Below, one piece after another: positions 34,625-43,218 of a DNA stretch of 64,000 nucleotides. This stretch comes from Pseudomonadota bacterium (GTDB taxonomy: Bacteria; Pseudomonadota; Gammaproteobacteria; Steroidobacterales; Steroidobacteraceae), in contig JAEYUC010000024.1 in NCBI GenBank assembly GCA_023433705.1, positions 62,001-126,000 on the forward strand, written 5' to 3'. The position numbers and the translations under genes were made by a program. A model generated the notes under the pieces. It was not told where the DNA came from. It searched no databases and saw nothing but the letters and a program-made list of their open reading frames with translations. Each line of letters opens with the position of its first letter. The first letter of the stretch is position 1.

Positions 34625-35282
34625 TCGGATCCTTCGAAATGACCGCCGAGACGGACTCCGCCGTCGCCCCCGAAGCAACGGCATCCGCCGAAAGCACCGC
34701 AGTGTAATTGCCGGCCTTGCCGGGGCCCTCGACGATCGTGAGGCCCTGGTGGGCGAGCAGGGTGTTGATCGTGCCGACCGAGGCATCGGGTGCGAACACG
34801 ATGCGCAGCGACGGCGCGATGCGCGTGCGTTCCGCCGTGGCCACCGTCGTGTAATCACCGTTCGCATTCGCGGCGAAAGGTTGCGTGCCGCCGCGCAACG
34901 CGGCCGTCCCGAGAATGCCCAGGCCGATGGCCTGTATCACCACCGCGGCGGCCAGCCAGCGCACCGTTCGCGAGCTGCGTCCGCCCGACAGAACCATCGA
35001 GCCCGAGCCGCGCAGCGACGCGGCCTCGGATGCCTCGACGCGCGCCCAGAGCTTGTCGAACGACTGCTGCTCTTCCTCGGCCTCGGTGGGCGAAGCGCCG
35101 GCGCCGGCCTGGCTCATCCGCGTCGCGAGCTCGCGCTGCGAGGCGAGCTCGGAGCGGCACTCCGCGCAGGACTGCACGTGCGCTTCGACCCATTCGCGGT
35201 CGGGAAGCCCGATGCGGCCGTTGGCAAGCCAGGGCAGCAACGCCCAGGCCTCGGCATGCGTGTCGGGGATGCGGGGATTCAT
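34593..35282 (-). CDS. Anti-sigma factor with zinc-finger and periplasmic domain
   Basis: 229 residues. The N-terminal ZAS domain has HVQSCAEC (His35, Cys39, Cys42), the zinc site that binds ECF sigma factors. One membrane helix follows (WLAAAVVIQAIGLGILGTAAL, about 110-131). The periplasmic end (TINTLLAHQGLTIVEGPGKA to residue 229) looks like a small alpha/beta domain seen in many anti-sigma factors, and its last part SAVISKDPNVDFAQPV resembles a subtilase propeptide. ATG overlaps the sigma factor stop (ATGA), so the two are co-translated. It should hold the sigma factor at the membrane until an envelope signal is sensed. Confidence 0.87.
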   Translation of the reverse strand: MNPRIPDTHAEAWALLPWLANGRIGLPDREWVEAHVQSCAECRSELASQRELATRMSQAGAGASPTEAEEEQQSFDKLWARVEASEAASLRGSGSMVLSGGRSSRTVRWLAAAVVIQAIGLGILGTAALRGGTQPFAANANGDYTTVATAERTRIAPSLRIVFAPDASVGTINTLLAHQGLTIVEGPGKAGNYTAVLSADAVASGATAESVSAVISKDPNVDFAQPVAR

Positions 35283-35884
35283 GAATGGTCTCCGGTCATG
35301 CCCGCCAGCGGAGGCAGGACTAGTTTGAGGGTTTCACGCGCCCTGAAGAGGCGGGTCTTCACGGTGTTCACGGGACAGTCGAGTATCGCGGCCACTTCCT
35401 CGCAGGAGTGACCAAGGGTGTAGGTGAGCTCGAGCGCCATGCGCTGTTCCACCGGCAAGCGTTCCAGTCCCAGGGACAGCCACTGCTGGTTGGTCTCGTC
35501 TTCCTCGGAGGACCCGACGCTCACGGAATCCTCGTCGAAGGGCTCGTCGGAAACGGGACGCAACTTCGCGCGACGCAGGACATTCAGCGCGCGGCGGTAG
35601 GCGATCCCGATGATCCAGGTCGAGACCTGCGATGCCCCGCGGAACTCGCCCGCCTTGGTCCACACGACCCAGAACGTGTCGTTGACGACTTCCTCGATGT
35701 CTTCCCGGCGCACCGACATGCGCGCCAGCAGGCGGGACAGCCGCGGGTAGTAGTTTGCGTACAGTGCGCGGAAGGCCGCCTGGTCGCGTCCCCGCAAGAT
35801 CCGGTCGAGCAGCTCCCGATCCGGGACGTCGAAGGTGGGGCCGGCGGCCCGCGGCGCGAGCGTTTCTACGGTCTTGAAGGCCAC
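35279..35884 (-). CDS. RNA polymerase ECF-type sigma-70 factor
   Basis: 201 residues. Region 2: LYANYYPRLSRLLARM, DIEEVVNDTFWVVW and GASQVSTWIIGIAYRRALN. Region 4: LPVEQRMALELTYTLGHSCEEVA and CPVNTVKTRLFRAR, a standard helix-turn-helix. There is no region 3, as expected for ECF factors. The N-terminal 30 residues are extra. It is first in the operon sigma / anti-sigma / subtilase. Such factors usually drive their own operon; I see no clear -35/-10 pair upstream. The regulon cannot be told from the window. Confidence 0.9.
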   Translation of the reverse strand: MAFKTVETLAPRAAGPTFDVPDRELLDRILRGRDQAAFRALYANYYPRLSRLLARMSVRREDIEEVVNDTFWVVWTKAGEFRGASQVSTWIIGIAYRRALNVLRRAKLRPVSDEPFDEDSVSVGSSEEDETNQQWLSLGLERLPVEQRMALELTYTLGHSCEEVAAILDCPVNTVKTRLFRARETLKLVLPPLAGMTGDHS

Positions 35885-35954
35885 GGCATCGAACCTCCCG
35901 GGGGGCGCTTGCCGGATGAGTACCGGGAGCCGGGCGCAAGGTTCCCGGACTGGG

Positions 35955-36719
35955 CTAAAGGGTCGTCGAAAAGCGCCACAGTGCGGTCAGGGCCACCCGG
36001 TCGCCGACCGAGTCGCTGGGGAAATGTTCCGCCGCCCGGCTGTCGACCCCTACGTAGGCGAGCTGCAGCTCGAAGGGCTGGAACGTCGCCGTGACGGTGG
36101 CGTTCCAGTAGTTGTAGCTGTCGTCGTAGATCGATTCGAGATCGTAGTGACCGAGGCCGGCCGACACCGACCAGCGTTCGTTGAAAACGTGCCGCGCGGA
36201 CAACTCGATCGCCCAGGTGTCGCCGTTCTCCTCGTAGCCGGGCGCGGTCCCGACGGCGTCCGTGCCGGGTGAGTAGATAGCCGCGAGGAAGGCGCGGTTG
36301 CGGAAACCGAGCGTCGTCGTGAGTTCGGTGCGGTTGTAGTTCGCACGCCGCGGATCGTCCGGGTAGACGTACTGCGAGACGCGCAGGTCGAGCGAGTAGT
36401 CCTCCGAGATGCTCCAGTACTTGCCGAGCCATGCGTCGATCTCGACCGCGGGACTCGGGCCGCGATTCGGATCCACCGTCGCGACGAACGCGCCGGCGTA
36501 GAACTCCCGCGGAAATTCGACGTCGATCGAGCCCTGGGCCGCCGGTTTTCCGCGCGTCAACGAGATTCCGCGGAACACGAAATCGGAGGTCGCTCCGAGG
36601 CTGCCCGAGACGACGTGGACGTTCTCGCCCCTCGCCGCAGCGCCGCCGAGGAGGGCCGTGATGAGGGGCATGAACAGGAGCAAACGTGGCCGCGTGCGCG
36701 GTCGGAAGACATTCCTCAC
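35955..36719 (-). CDS. TorF-family putative porin
   Basis: 254 residues from GTG 36719, which gives a good signal peptide (MRNVFRPRTRPRLLLFMPLI, cleavage near AAARG). The mature part alternates in aromatic-ended beta strands: GSLGATSDFVFRGISLTRGKPA, DAWLGKYWSISEDYSLDLRV, FELQLAYVGVDSRA, VALTALWRF. The opening phrase SDFVFRGIS is the hallmark of the small outer-membrane proteins called TorF putative porins. Substrate unknown. The start is uncertain; upstream codons extend to 37007 without a signal sequence. It is about 70 bases from the sigma factor start on the same strand but upstream of it, and may be transcribed separately. Confidence 0.8.
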   Translation of the reverse strand: MRNVFRPRTRPRLLLFMPLITALLGGAAARGENVHVVSGSLGATSDFVFRGISLTRGKPAAQGSIDVEFPREFYAGAFVATVDPNRGPSPAVEIDAWLGKYWSISEDYSLDLRVSQYVYPDDPRRANYNRTELTTTLGFRNRAFLAAIYSPGTDAVGTAPGYEENGDTWAIELSARHVFNERWSVSAGLGHYDLESIYDDSYNYWNATVTATFQPFELQLAYVGVDSRAAEHFPSDSVGDRVALTALWRFSTTL

Positions 36720-36893
36720 TGTCGGGGATTCCCTCAGGGCCTTCCATAGGCCGCGGCCAGTCTGCCGAGTCGATCCAGGGCTGGCAAGCGTGAATTCCGT
36801 TACGAAACGTGACCTGTCTTCCTCGGGTCCGATGGCCAGTGTGAATGTCATCGGCGCGCTTTGGCCGGGGCTTTGCGAGCATGCGCGCACGCA

Positions 36894-39653
36894 ATGAGAC
36901 CGCGCATTTCCAGTCCGTTCGAACGATTCCTGGTCCGGAACGCGCGCGTGGTGACGTGGTGCGCGGCGACCTACGCCGGCGTCTGCTCGCTGGCGCTCGG
37001 GTTCCACCTGGGCGGCGACGGTGTCGTCGAGCTGCTCGGCGCCTGGGCCTCGCTGCCCATCATCGCCGCCATCTGCGCGCTGCTGTGGGTGGCGATGCGC
37101 GATCCCGCGCTGAGCCGCCGCCGGCGCATCGCGTGGACGCTGGTGTTCGTGGCCCAGCTGCTCGACTTCGTCGCGAGCATGGGCTGGGGATACGGCGTGC
37201 TCTCGGGCGACATTTCGATCGGCGCGTGGCCCGACGTGCTGTACGTGTTCTTCTATCCACTCATCGCGACGGCGTGCGTGCTGTTGTATCTCGATCTCGG
37301 CGGCAGGCTAGATACGGCGCGCGCGCTCGTCGACGCCGCGACGATCGCGATCGGCTGCGGATTGGTGCTGTGGTTCACGGCGCTCGCGCCGCTCGGTGGC
37401 ATGAACGGCGACCAGTTCGCATCGCACTGGGCGGTCGCCGGTTACGGCCTCGGGAATGCGGTCGCGCTCATCGCCGCGGCATTGCTCGCGATGCAGATCA
37501 CCGACTGGCGCAACGAGCGCGCGATCGTGTTCATGCTGGTCGCGCTGGTGGTGACGCTGGTCGCCGACCTGATGTGGGTGCATGCCGAGTTGCGCGGCGA
37601 ATACCGACTCGGCGGGGCCAGCGACATCGTCTACCTGGTCTACTACGTCTGCTTCCTGTTCGCCGCCCGACAACTGCCCGAGCGGCGCGCGGACGCGCCT
37701 TCACACGCCGCGCAGGGCGACTTGCGCGGCTCGTTGCCCGTGGTCGCGCTGATGGTGGGGATGGTCGCGATGCTCGACGATCAGCTTTCCGTGGCGACCG
37801 CCAATTCGACGATCGTGATCACGGCGGTCGTAAGCGCGGTGCTGCTGGTCATCGCCGGACAGGCATTCGCTTCGCGTGAGATGAGCGCGTTGAACCGCGA
37901 AGTGGCCACGCGCCGTTTCGACGAGCGGCTCACCGAGCTCGTGCGCCGCTCGAGCGATCTCATCGCGATCTGCGATCCGGGCGGCATGGTCCGTTACGTC
38001 AGTCCCTCCTGCGAGGCGGTGCTCGGACTCTCGTCCGCGCAGATCACGGGCCGGCGTCTCGAGGAGGTCCTGGGTCCGGAAGCGAAACACGTTCGCGCCG
38101 TGTTCGACGAGGTGCTCGGCAGTCCGTACGCCGAGCGGACCACCGCGTTCTCGCGCATGCCGCCGGATGGCGAGCCGCGTTCGTACAAGGTGGTCGTCGC
38201 GAACCTGACGCACGTCGAGTCGATCCGCGGCATCACGCTCAACATCCGCGACGTGTCGGACGCCGCGAAGCTCAACGAGCAGCTGCGCACGCTCGCGTTC
38301 CACGACTCACTCACCATGCTCGCGAACCGCAGCCTGTTTGCCGACCGGGTGCACGAGGCGATCAAGCGTTTTCCCGAGGGCATGACGCCCGCGGTGCTGT
38401 TCATCGACCTCGACAATTTCAAGACGGTCAACGACAGCATGGGCCACAGCGCGGGCGACCTGCTGCTGCGGGAATTCGCGCAACGGCTCGTCAAGTGCAC
38501 GCGCGCGGGCGACACCGTCGCGCGTCTCGGCGGCGACGAATTCGCGGTGCTGCTGGATCATGCTCCGGACGTCGAGGCGGCCTTGTCGGTGGCGCGCCAG
38601 GTCATCGATGCGTGCCGCCAGCCTTTCGAACTCGACGGCCAGCAGGTGCGGATCGGCGCGAGCATCGGCGTCGCGATCTCGGATCGCGCCAGCAACGTCG
38701 AGCGGCTGCTGCGCAACGCGGACGCCGCGATGTACGCGGCCAAGGCGCACGGCAAGGGGCACGCGGAGATCTTCGCGCCCGAGATGCTGCGCGAGGCGCG
38801 CCGCCGCATGCGCATCGAGAACGAACTCGCCGACGCACTGGAACTCGACCAGCTCGAGGCTCACTACCAGCCGATCGTGGACCTCACGTCACGCCGCATC
38901 GTGGGCGTCGAAGCGCTGATGCGCTGGCGCCATCCGACCCGCGGACTCGTGCCGCCCGGCGACTTCGTGCCGCTCGCGGAGGAGACCGGCCAGATCGTCC
39001 CGATGTCGCGCTGGATGCTCGAGCGCGCGTGCCGGGATCTCGTGCGCCTGCAGCGGGAGCTGACGCACGTATCGGGCTTGCGGGTCGCCGTGAACATTTC
39101 GAGCCGCTACCTGAATCACGGAGACATCGTCGACGACGTGCGTTCCGTGCTGGCCGCGTACGAACTGCTGCCCGAGTGCCTGATCCTCGAAGTCACCGAG
39201 AGCCTGCTGCTGGAAAACTCCGCGCGCCTCGATCGAACCTTCCAGGAACTCAAGGCGATGGGCGTGCGGCTCGCGCTCGATGACTTCGGTACGGGGTATT
39301 CCTCGCTGTCGTACCTGCATCGCTTCCCGATCGACATCCTCAAGATCGACCGTTCGTTCGTGCAGCGGCTGCAGGGCGGCAAGGGCGAGGGCGAGCGCAA
39401 GGACGCCGTGGCGCTCGCGAAGGCGATCCTGTCGCTCGCGGCCGCGCTCGGACTCGAGACGGTGGCGGAAGGAATCGAAGCCGAGTCGCAGCGTTCGGCG
39501 CTGCTCGCGCTCGGATGCCGCACGGGGCAGGGTTATTCGTTCGGCGCCGCGATGGCGCTGAGCGACCTGATCGCGATGCAGGGTAGTTTGCAGGCTGCGC
39601 CGGAAATGTCCGCCGATACCGCCATGACGGCGGAAGCGCGCCGCCGCGGCTGA
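36894..39653 (+). CDS. Membrane-bound PAS-GGDEF-EAL diguanylate cyclase/phosphodiesterase
   Basis: About 919 residues. Roughly eight to nine hydrophobic helices fill residues 20-330, a membrane sensor module. A PAS domain follows (about 345-465, with SDLIAICDPGGMVRYVS), then GGDEF (intact LGGDEFAVLLD with RxxD site RAGD) and EAL (EALMRW, LEVTESL, LDDFGTGYSSL, LKIDRSF, AEGIE, QGYSFG). All residues needed for both synthesis and hydrolysis of c-di-GMP are present. ATG 36894 is chosen as the start of the conserved N-terminus. It is divergent from the porin gene. Three c-di-GMP enzymes within 14 kb suggest tight local control of surface life-style. Confidence 0.9.
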   Translation: MRPRISSPFERFLVRNARVVTWCAATYAGVCSLALGFHLGGDGVVELLGAWASLPIIAAICALLWVAMRDPALSRRRRIAWTLVFVAQLLDFVASMGWGYGVLSGDISIGAWPDVLYVFFYPLIATACVLLYLDLGGRLDTARALVDAATIAIGCGLVLWFTALAPLGGMNGDQFASHWAVAGYGLGNAVALIAAALLAMQITDWRNERAIVFMLVALVVTLVADLMWVHAELRGEYRLGGASDIVYLVYYVCFLFAARQLPERRADAPSHAAQGDLRGSLPVVALMVGMVAMLDDQLSVATANSTIVITAVVSAVLLVIAGQAFASREMSALNREVATRRFDERLTELVRRSSDLIAICDPGGMVRYVSPSCEAVLGLSSAQITGRRLEEVLGPEAKHVRAVFDEVLGSPYAERTTAFSRMPPDGEPRSYKVVVANLTHVESIRGITLNIRDVSDAAKLNEQLRTLAFHDSLTMLANRSLFADRVHEAIKRFPEGMTPAVLFIDLDNFKTVNDSMGHSAGDLLLREFAQRLVKCTRAGDTVARLGGDEFAVLLDHAPDVEAALSVARQVIDACRQPFELDGQQVRIGASIGVAISDRASNVERLLRNADAAMYAAKAHGKGHAEIFAPEMLREARRRMRIENELADALELDQLEAHYQPIVDLTSRRIVGVEALMRWRHPTRGLVPPGDFVPLAEETGQIVPMSRWMLERACRDLVRLQRELTHVSGLRVAVNISSRYLNHGDIVDDVRSVLAAYELLPECLILEVTESLLLENSARLDRTFQELKAMGVRLALDDFGTGYSSLSYLHRFPIDILKIDRSFVQRLQGGKGEGERKDAVALAKAILSLAAALGLETVAEGIEAESQRSALLALGCRTGQGYSFGAAMALSDLIAMQGSLQAAPEMSADTAMTAEARRRG

Positions 39654-39866
39654 CCAACTACTCGCCGGCCGGCCGGGGGTCTGCACCGTAGCTGGGCGCG
39701 CCCACCTGACATAACGCCAAGAGCGCTTCTCATAATCGAAGCCGTGGAAATGCGCTTCACGGAACCGCGGAAAAGATGCGAAGTGCGTGGGTTCCGGGTC
39801 CGTGGGGCTCGTCTAATCTCCCTCCGCGCCACGCAGGCGAGAAGAACAAAGTCAGCGGAGAAACTG

Positions 39867-41657
39867 GTGAATTCGGCGGAAGTTACCTCGCTAGATGCGG
39901 GCGCGAATCCAGAGCGAAACACTGAAAGCGTATTGCGGGCAGTGTGCCTGCGTCTCGGCTGCACGGCGGCCGCCGCGGTGTTCCCGCGCGACCACAACCG
40001 CGTCGTGTGGGGCCGTTCGGGAGCCGACATCGAATTCGCGAACGCGCAGACGGCGATTGCCGGCGATGAGCTCGCGCGCCGGACCATCGAGACGCGCAAG
40101 CCCGTCGCGACGAATCGCCTGCGGCACCAGCGCGGCGGCGATGTCGCCTGCAAGCTGGTCGCGGTGCCGTTGATCGCACGCGGCGGTCCCGCCGGCGCGC
40201 TCATCATCTTCAATCGACCGGACGAGCCGAGTTTCGACGAATTCGCCGTGCGCCGGCTCGCCCGTTTCGCGCGGCTGCTGGCGCGCAACGCGACGCAGGA
40301 CCTCGACTCGCTCACGGGACTGCTGTCATGGGACGGATTCAAGAATCGCGTCGACACGTGGCAGCGGGCGAACGCATCCGGCGCGATGGTTTCGATGCTG
40401 TATGGCGACATCGATCGCCTGCACGTCATCAACGATCTCGCGGGCTTCTCCGATGGCGACAAGGTGATCCGCCGCTGCGGGCTCGCGATCCGCCGCGCGT
40501 TGATCGGCTCCGAGAGTTTCGCGTGCCGCCTGTCGGGCGACCGTTTCACCGTGTTCATCCCGCACATGAATCTCGCGCAGGCGCGCCAGCTCGCCGAGCG
40601 CATCTGCCGCGAAGTCAGCACGGCCCCTGCGAAGGGCGAGACCGATCACCCTGTTTCGATTTCGTGGGGCGTGGTTTCGACCCAGGTCTCCGACCTGCAT
40701 CTCGATCACCGGATCGCGGAGGCGGAGATCGCCTGCAAGACCGCCAAGGATCGCGGTCGCGGCCGCGTCGAGGTCTACCAGGACACGGACCAGAGCATGA
40801 TCCGCCGCCATGACGAGATCGGGCTCATCGGCGCCGTGCGCGAGGCGCTGCGCCTGCAGCGCATAGTCGTGTTCGCGCAGCCGATCACGCCACTGATCAA
40901 CCACAACCTGCCGACCACGTACGAACTGCTGGTCCGCATCGTCGATGCGAAGGGCAACATCGTCGAAGCGGCCGACTTCATGTCCGCGGCGACGCGTTAC
41001 CAGATCCTGCCCGAGATCGATCGCGCGGTGTGCGAACGCGCGTTCGAGCAGCTATCGAAGAATCCGTCGCGCGGTCCACTGCGCGTGTCGATCAATTTGT
41101 CCGGCCCGTCGCTCTCGGATCCCGAATTCCTCGAGTGGCTCCTGTCCGCGATGGCGAAGCACCGGATCGACGGCACGAGCATCTCCTTCGAGATCACGGA
41201 GGCCGCGGCCGCCGCGAACCTGCAGCAGGTGCAGGAGTTCATCCGCCGCCTCACCAGTCACGGCGTGCGCTTCGCGCTCGACGACTTCGGCACGGGCGTG
41301 AGCTCGCTGGCCTATCTCAAGAACCTCGAGATCAACACGATCAAGCTCGACGGCTCGTACGTGCGCGACGTGCTGACGAATCCGCGTTCGCAGGCGCTCG
41401 TGCGCGCGATCGTGCAGCTCGCGGAAGCCATGGGCATCACCACGGTCGCGGAGTACGTGGAAACGAACGGCGTACGCGACCGGCTCGCGTCGCTCGGCAT
41501 CCAGTTCGGACAGGGATTCGCGCTCGGCCGCCCGAGCCCGCTCGACGACGTGCTCGCCGCGGTGGTCGAACAGGCGCCGCAGGGTCGCGAGCGACCGTTC
41601 AACGACACGTCGTTCACGACGGTGTCCGGCATCCCCATCATGTTCAAGCACGCGTAA
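39867..41657 (+). CDS. GAF domain EAL phosphodiesterase with degenerate GGDEF
   Basis: 596 residues from GTG 39867, with GGAG 6 bases upstream. An N-terminal GAF-like domain (residues 15-155) precedes a GGDEF domain whose signature is degenerate, RLSGDRFTVF, so cyclase activity is unlikely and it may bind GTP as an effector. The EAL domain keeps its catalytic residues: YELLVRI in place of EAL, FEITEAA, LDDFGTGVSSLAYL, IKLDGSY, AEYVE, QGFALGRP. It is therefore likely a c-di-GMP phosphodiesterase. The EAL subtype with ELL/ELM is shared with the large protein at 27636, suggesting paralogy. The stop lies 2 bases before the REP-like repeat. Frame codons from 39744 are possible but lack a good ribosome site. 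Confidence 0.88.
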   Translation: MNSAEVTSLDAGANPERNTESVLRAVCLRLGCTAAAAVFPRDHNRVVWGRSGADIEFANAQTAIAGDELARRTIETRKPVATNRLRHQRGGDVACKLVAVPLIARGGPAGALIIFNRPDEPSFDEFAVRRLARFARLLARNATQDLDSLTGLLSWDGFKNRVDTWQRANASGAMVSMLYGDIDRLHVINDLAGFSDGDKVIRRCGLAIRRALIGSESFACRLSGDRFTVFIPHMNLAQARQLAERICREVSTAPAKGETDHPVSISWGVVSTQVSDLHLDHRIAEAEIACKTAKDRGRGRVEVYQDTDQSMIRRHDEIGLIGAVREALRLQRIVVFAQPITPLINHNLPTTYELLVRIVDAKGNIVEAADFMSAATRYQILPEIDRAVCERAFEQLSKNPSRGPLRVSINLSGPSLSDPEFLEWLLSAMAKHRIDGTSISFEITEAAAAANLQQVQEFIRRLTSHGVRFALDDFGTGVSSLAYLKNLEINTIKLDGSYVRDVLTNPRSQALVRAIVQLAEAMGITTVAEYVETNGVRDRLASLGIQFGQGFALGRPSPLDDVLAAVVEQAPQGRERPFNDTSFTTVSGIPIMFKHA

Positions 41658-41659
41658 AA

Positions 41660-41751
41660 GGGAAATTCCCCGTTTCCTAGCAAACGGGGACGGACCTCAC
41701 CAGCCCATCGCGCGGGCGAGTCGCCGACTTCGGCTAGCAAACGGGGAATGT
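41660..41751. repeat. REP-like palindromic intergenic repeat
   Basis: Between the phosphodiesterase stop and the MFS start lies a compact repeat. The 14-mer ctagcaaacgggga occurs directly twice, at 41677-41690 and 41734-41747. The left part TTCCCCGTTTCCTAG (41666-41680) is the near-perfect inverse of CTAGCAAACGGGGAA (41734-41748), one mismatch in 15. The element fills most of the 115-bp gap and is AT/GC-patterned unlike nearby genes. It could also act as a transcription terminator or mRNA stabiliser. Confidence 0.65.
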
Positions 41752-41772
41752 CCCCCCTTACACTCGCGCGCG

Positions 41773-43083
41773 ATGCTCAAACTCTCGCGTTACCAGTGGA
41801 CCGTCTTCGCGGCGGCGTGGCTCGGCTGGGGCTTCGATGTATTCGACGGGCTGTTGTTCAACTTCGTCGCGCCGAACGCCATTCCCACCTTGTTAGGCGT
41901 GCCGATCGGCGGGCCGGAAGCGCGCACGGCGTTACCTTACTGGATAGGCATCCTCAATGCGCTGTTGCTGCTCGGCTGGGCCGCGGGCGGCGTGTTGTTC
42001 GGTCCGATCTCGGACCGCTTCGGCCGCAAGCGCGTGCTCATGATCACGATGCTGCTGTACGCGTTCGGCACGGCCGGGTGCGCGTTCGTGACCGAGATGT
42101 GGCAGCTCATCGTCTTCCGCATCATCGCGAGCCTGGGTATCGGCGGCGAATGGGCCGCGGGTTCCGCGATGGTCGCCGAGGTCGTTCCCGAGGATCAACG
42201 TGTCGAAGCAGGCGCCTTGCTCTACACCTCCGCGCCGCTCGGCCTGTTCCTCGCGATGTTCGTGAACGCCGAAGTCGCCGGCGACTGGTTCGCGCACGAT
42301 CCGGCGATGTCCTGGCGGTACGTGCTGCTCTTCGGACTCATTCCGGCGGGCATTGCGTTCATCGTACGCGCGTTCGTGCGCGAGCCCGAGCGTTGGGCCG
42401 CGGCCACCGCCAACGCCGCCCCCGCGCGAGTTCGCGAGATCTTCGCGCCCGAGGTGCGCGCGCGCACCGTCAGCGCGCTCATCGTCACGCTGGTCGCGCT
42501 GATCACCTGGTGGACCTGCAACGCCTTCCTGCAGGCGCTCGCGAACACTCTCGCGGGGGCGGAAGCCGCGACTCGCGGGCTCGACGCGGCGGCCACGGCC
42601 GCGCTCAAGCAGGAATGGATCAAGCTCGGAACGGCCTGCTTCAATTGGGGCGGCCTGATCGGCACGTTGCTGACGATCCCGATCGCCAAACGTCTCGGCC
42701 GCCGCAAGCTGTTCGCGATCTACTTCACCGGGAGCGCGGTCGCCGTCATGGCGGCCTGCGGTCTCGACATTCCGTCCGAGACGCGGCTGTACCTGTGGTT
42801 CTTCATCGGGCTCACGGTGTTCGGCGTGTTCGGTTCCTTCCCGTTCTACCTACCCGAGCTCTTCCCGACCCGGCTGCGCGCCACCGGCAGCGGCTTCTGC
42901 TACAACATCGGCCGGGTCATCACGGCCGGCGGCGTGTTCGCGGTGGGCGCCATCGCGCAGAGCGCGCAGGGCGATCCGCACATCATCCTGCAGACGCTGT
43001 TCGCGATCGGGTTCGTGCCGATCGTGGGTGTCCTGCTCCTGCACTGGATCATCGAGACGCGCGGGCAGAAGATTCCGGATTGA
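41773..43083 (+). CDS. MFS transporter (sugar/aromatic acid symporter type)
   Basis: 436 residues, about 12 membrane helices. The N-terminus RYQWTVFAAAWLGWGFDVFDG with its Asp in helix 1 and the loop 2-3 motif GPISDRFGRKRVLM are typical of the AAHS / SP groups of the major facilitator superfamily. A second GRR-type loop occurs near residue 310 (AKRLGRRKLFA). A cytoplasmic insert around 200-240 holds APARVREIFAPEV. Substrate not predictable; related proteins carry organic acids or sugars. The REP-like element lies directly upstream, and the next gene is convergent. Confidence 0.85.
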   Translation: MLKLSRYQWTVFAAAWLGWGFDVFDGLLFNFVAPNAIPTLLGVPIGGPEARTALPYWIGILNALLLLGWAAGGVLFGPISDRFGRKRVLMITMLLYAFGTAGCAFVTEMWQLIVFRIIASLGIGGEWAAGSAMVAEVVPEDQRVEAGALLYTSAPLGLFLAMFVNAEVAGDWFAHDPAMSWRYVLLFGLIPAGIAFIVRAFVREPERWAAATANAAPARVREIFAPEVRARTVSALIVTLVALITWWTCNAFLQALANTLAGAEAATRGLDAAATAALKQEWIKLGTACFNWGGLIGTLLTIPIAKRLGRRKLFAIYFTGSAVAVMAACGLDIPSETRLYLWFFIGLTVFGVFGSFPFYLPELFPTRLRATGSGFCYNIGRVITAGGVFAVGAIAQSAQGDPHIILQTLFAIGFVPIVGVLLLHWIIETRGQKIPD

Positions 43084-43218
43084 GGGTGCGACCGTTGATC
43101 GGTCCAGCCTCGTCGTGCTGGCTCGCGATCATGAGTGTCTGCGCGGCGACGTGTGACCAGCGCGCCCGTGGTGAGGAAGAATCTGGAGCCCCGGCACGAC
43201 CGGGAAGTGGCGCGGCCC

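Noticed and set aside
41660..41751. Repeat as remains of an insertion sequence
   Set aside because: Too short, no transposase fragment and no target duplication; a REP-type palindrome explains it better.
43084..43218. Possible small gene between the MFS and TonB genes
   Set aside because: No ribosome site or conserved product; the genes are convergent and the gap holds only short overlapping frames.
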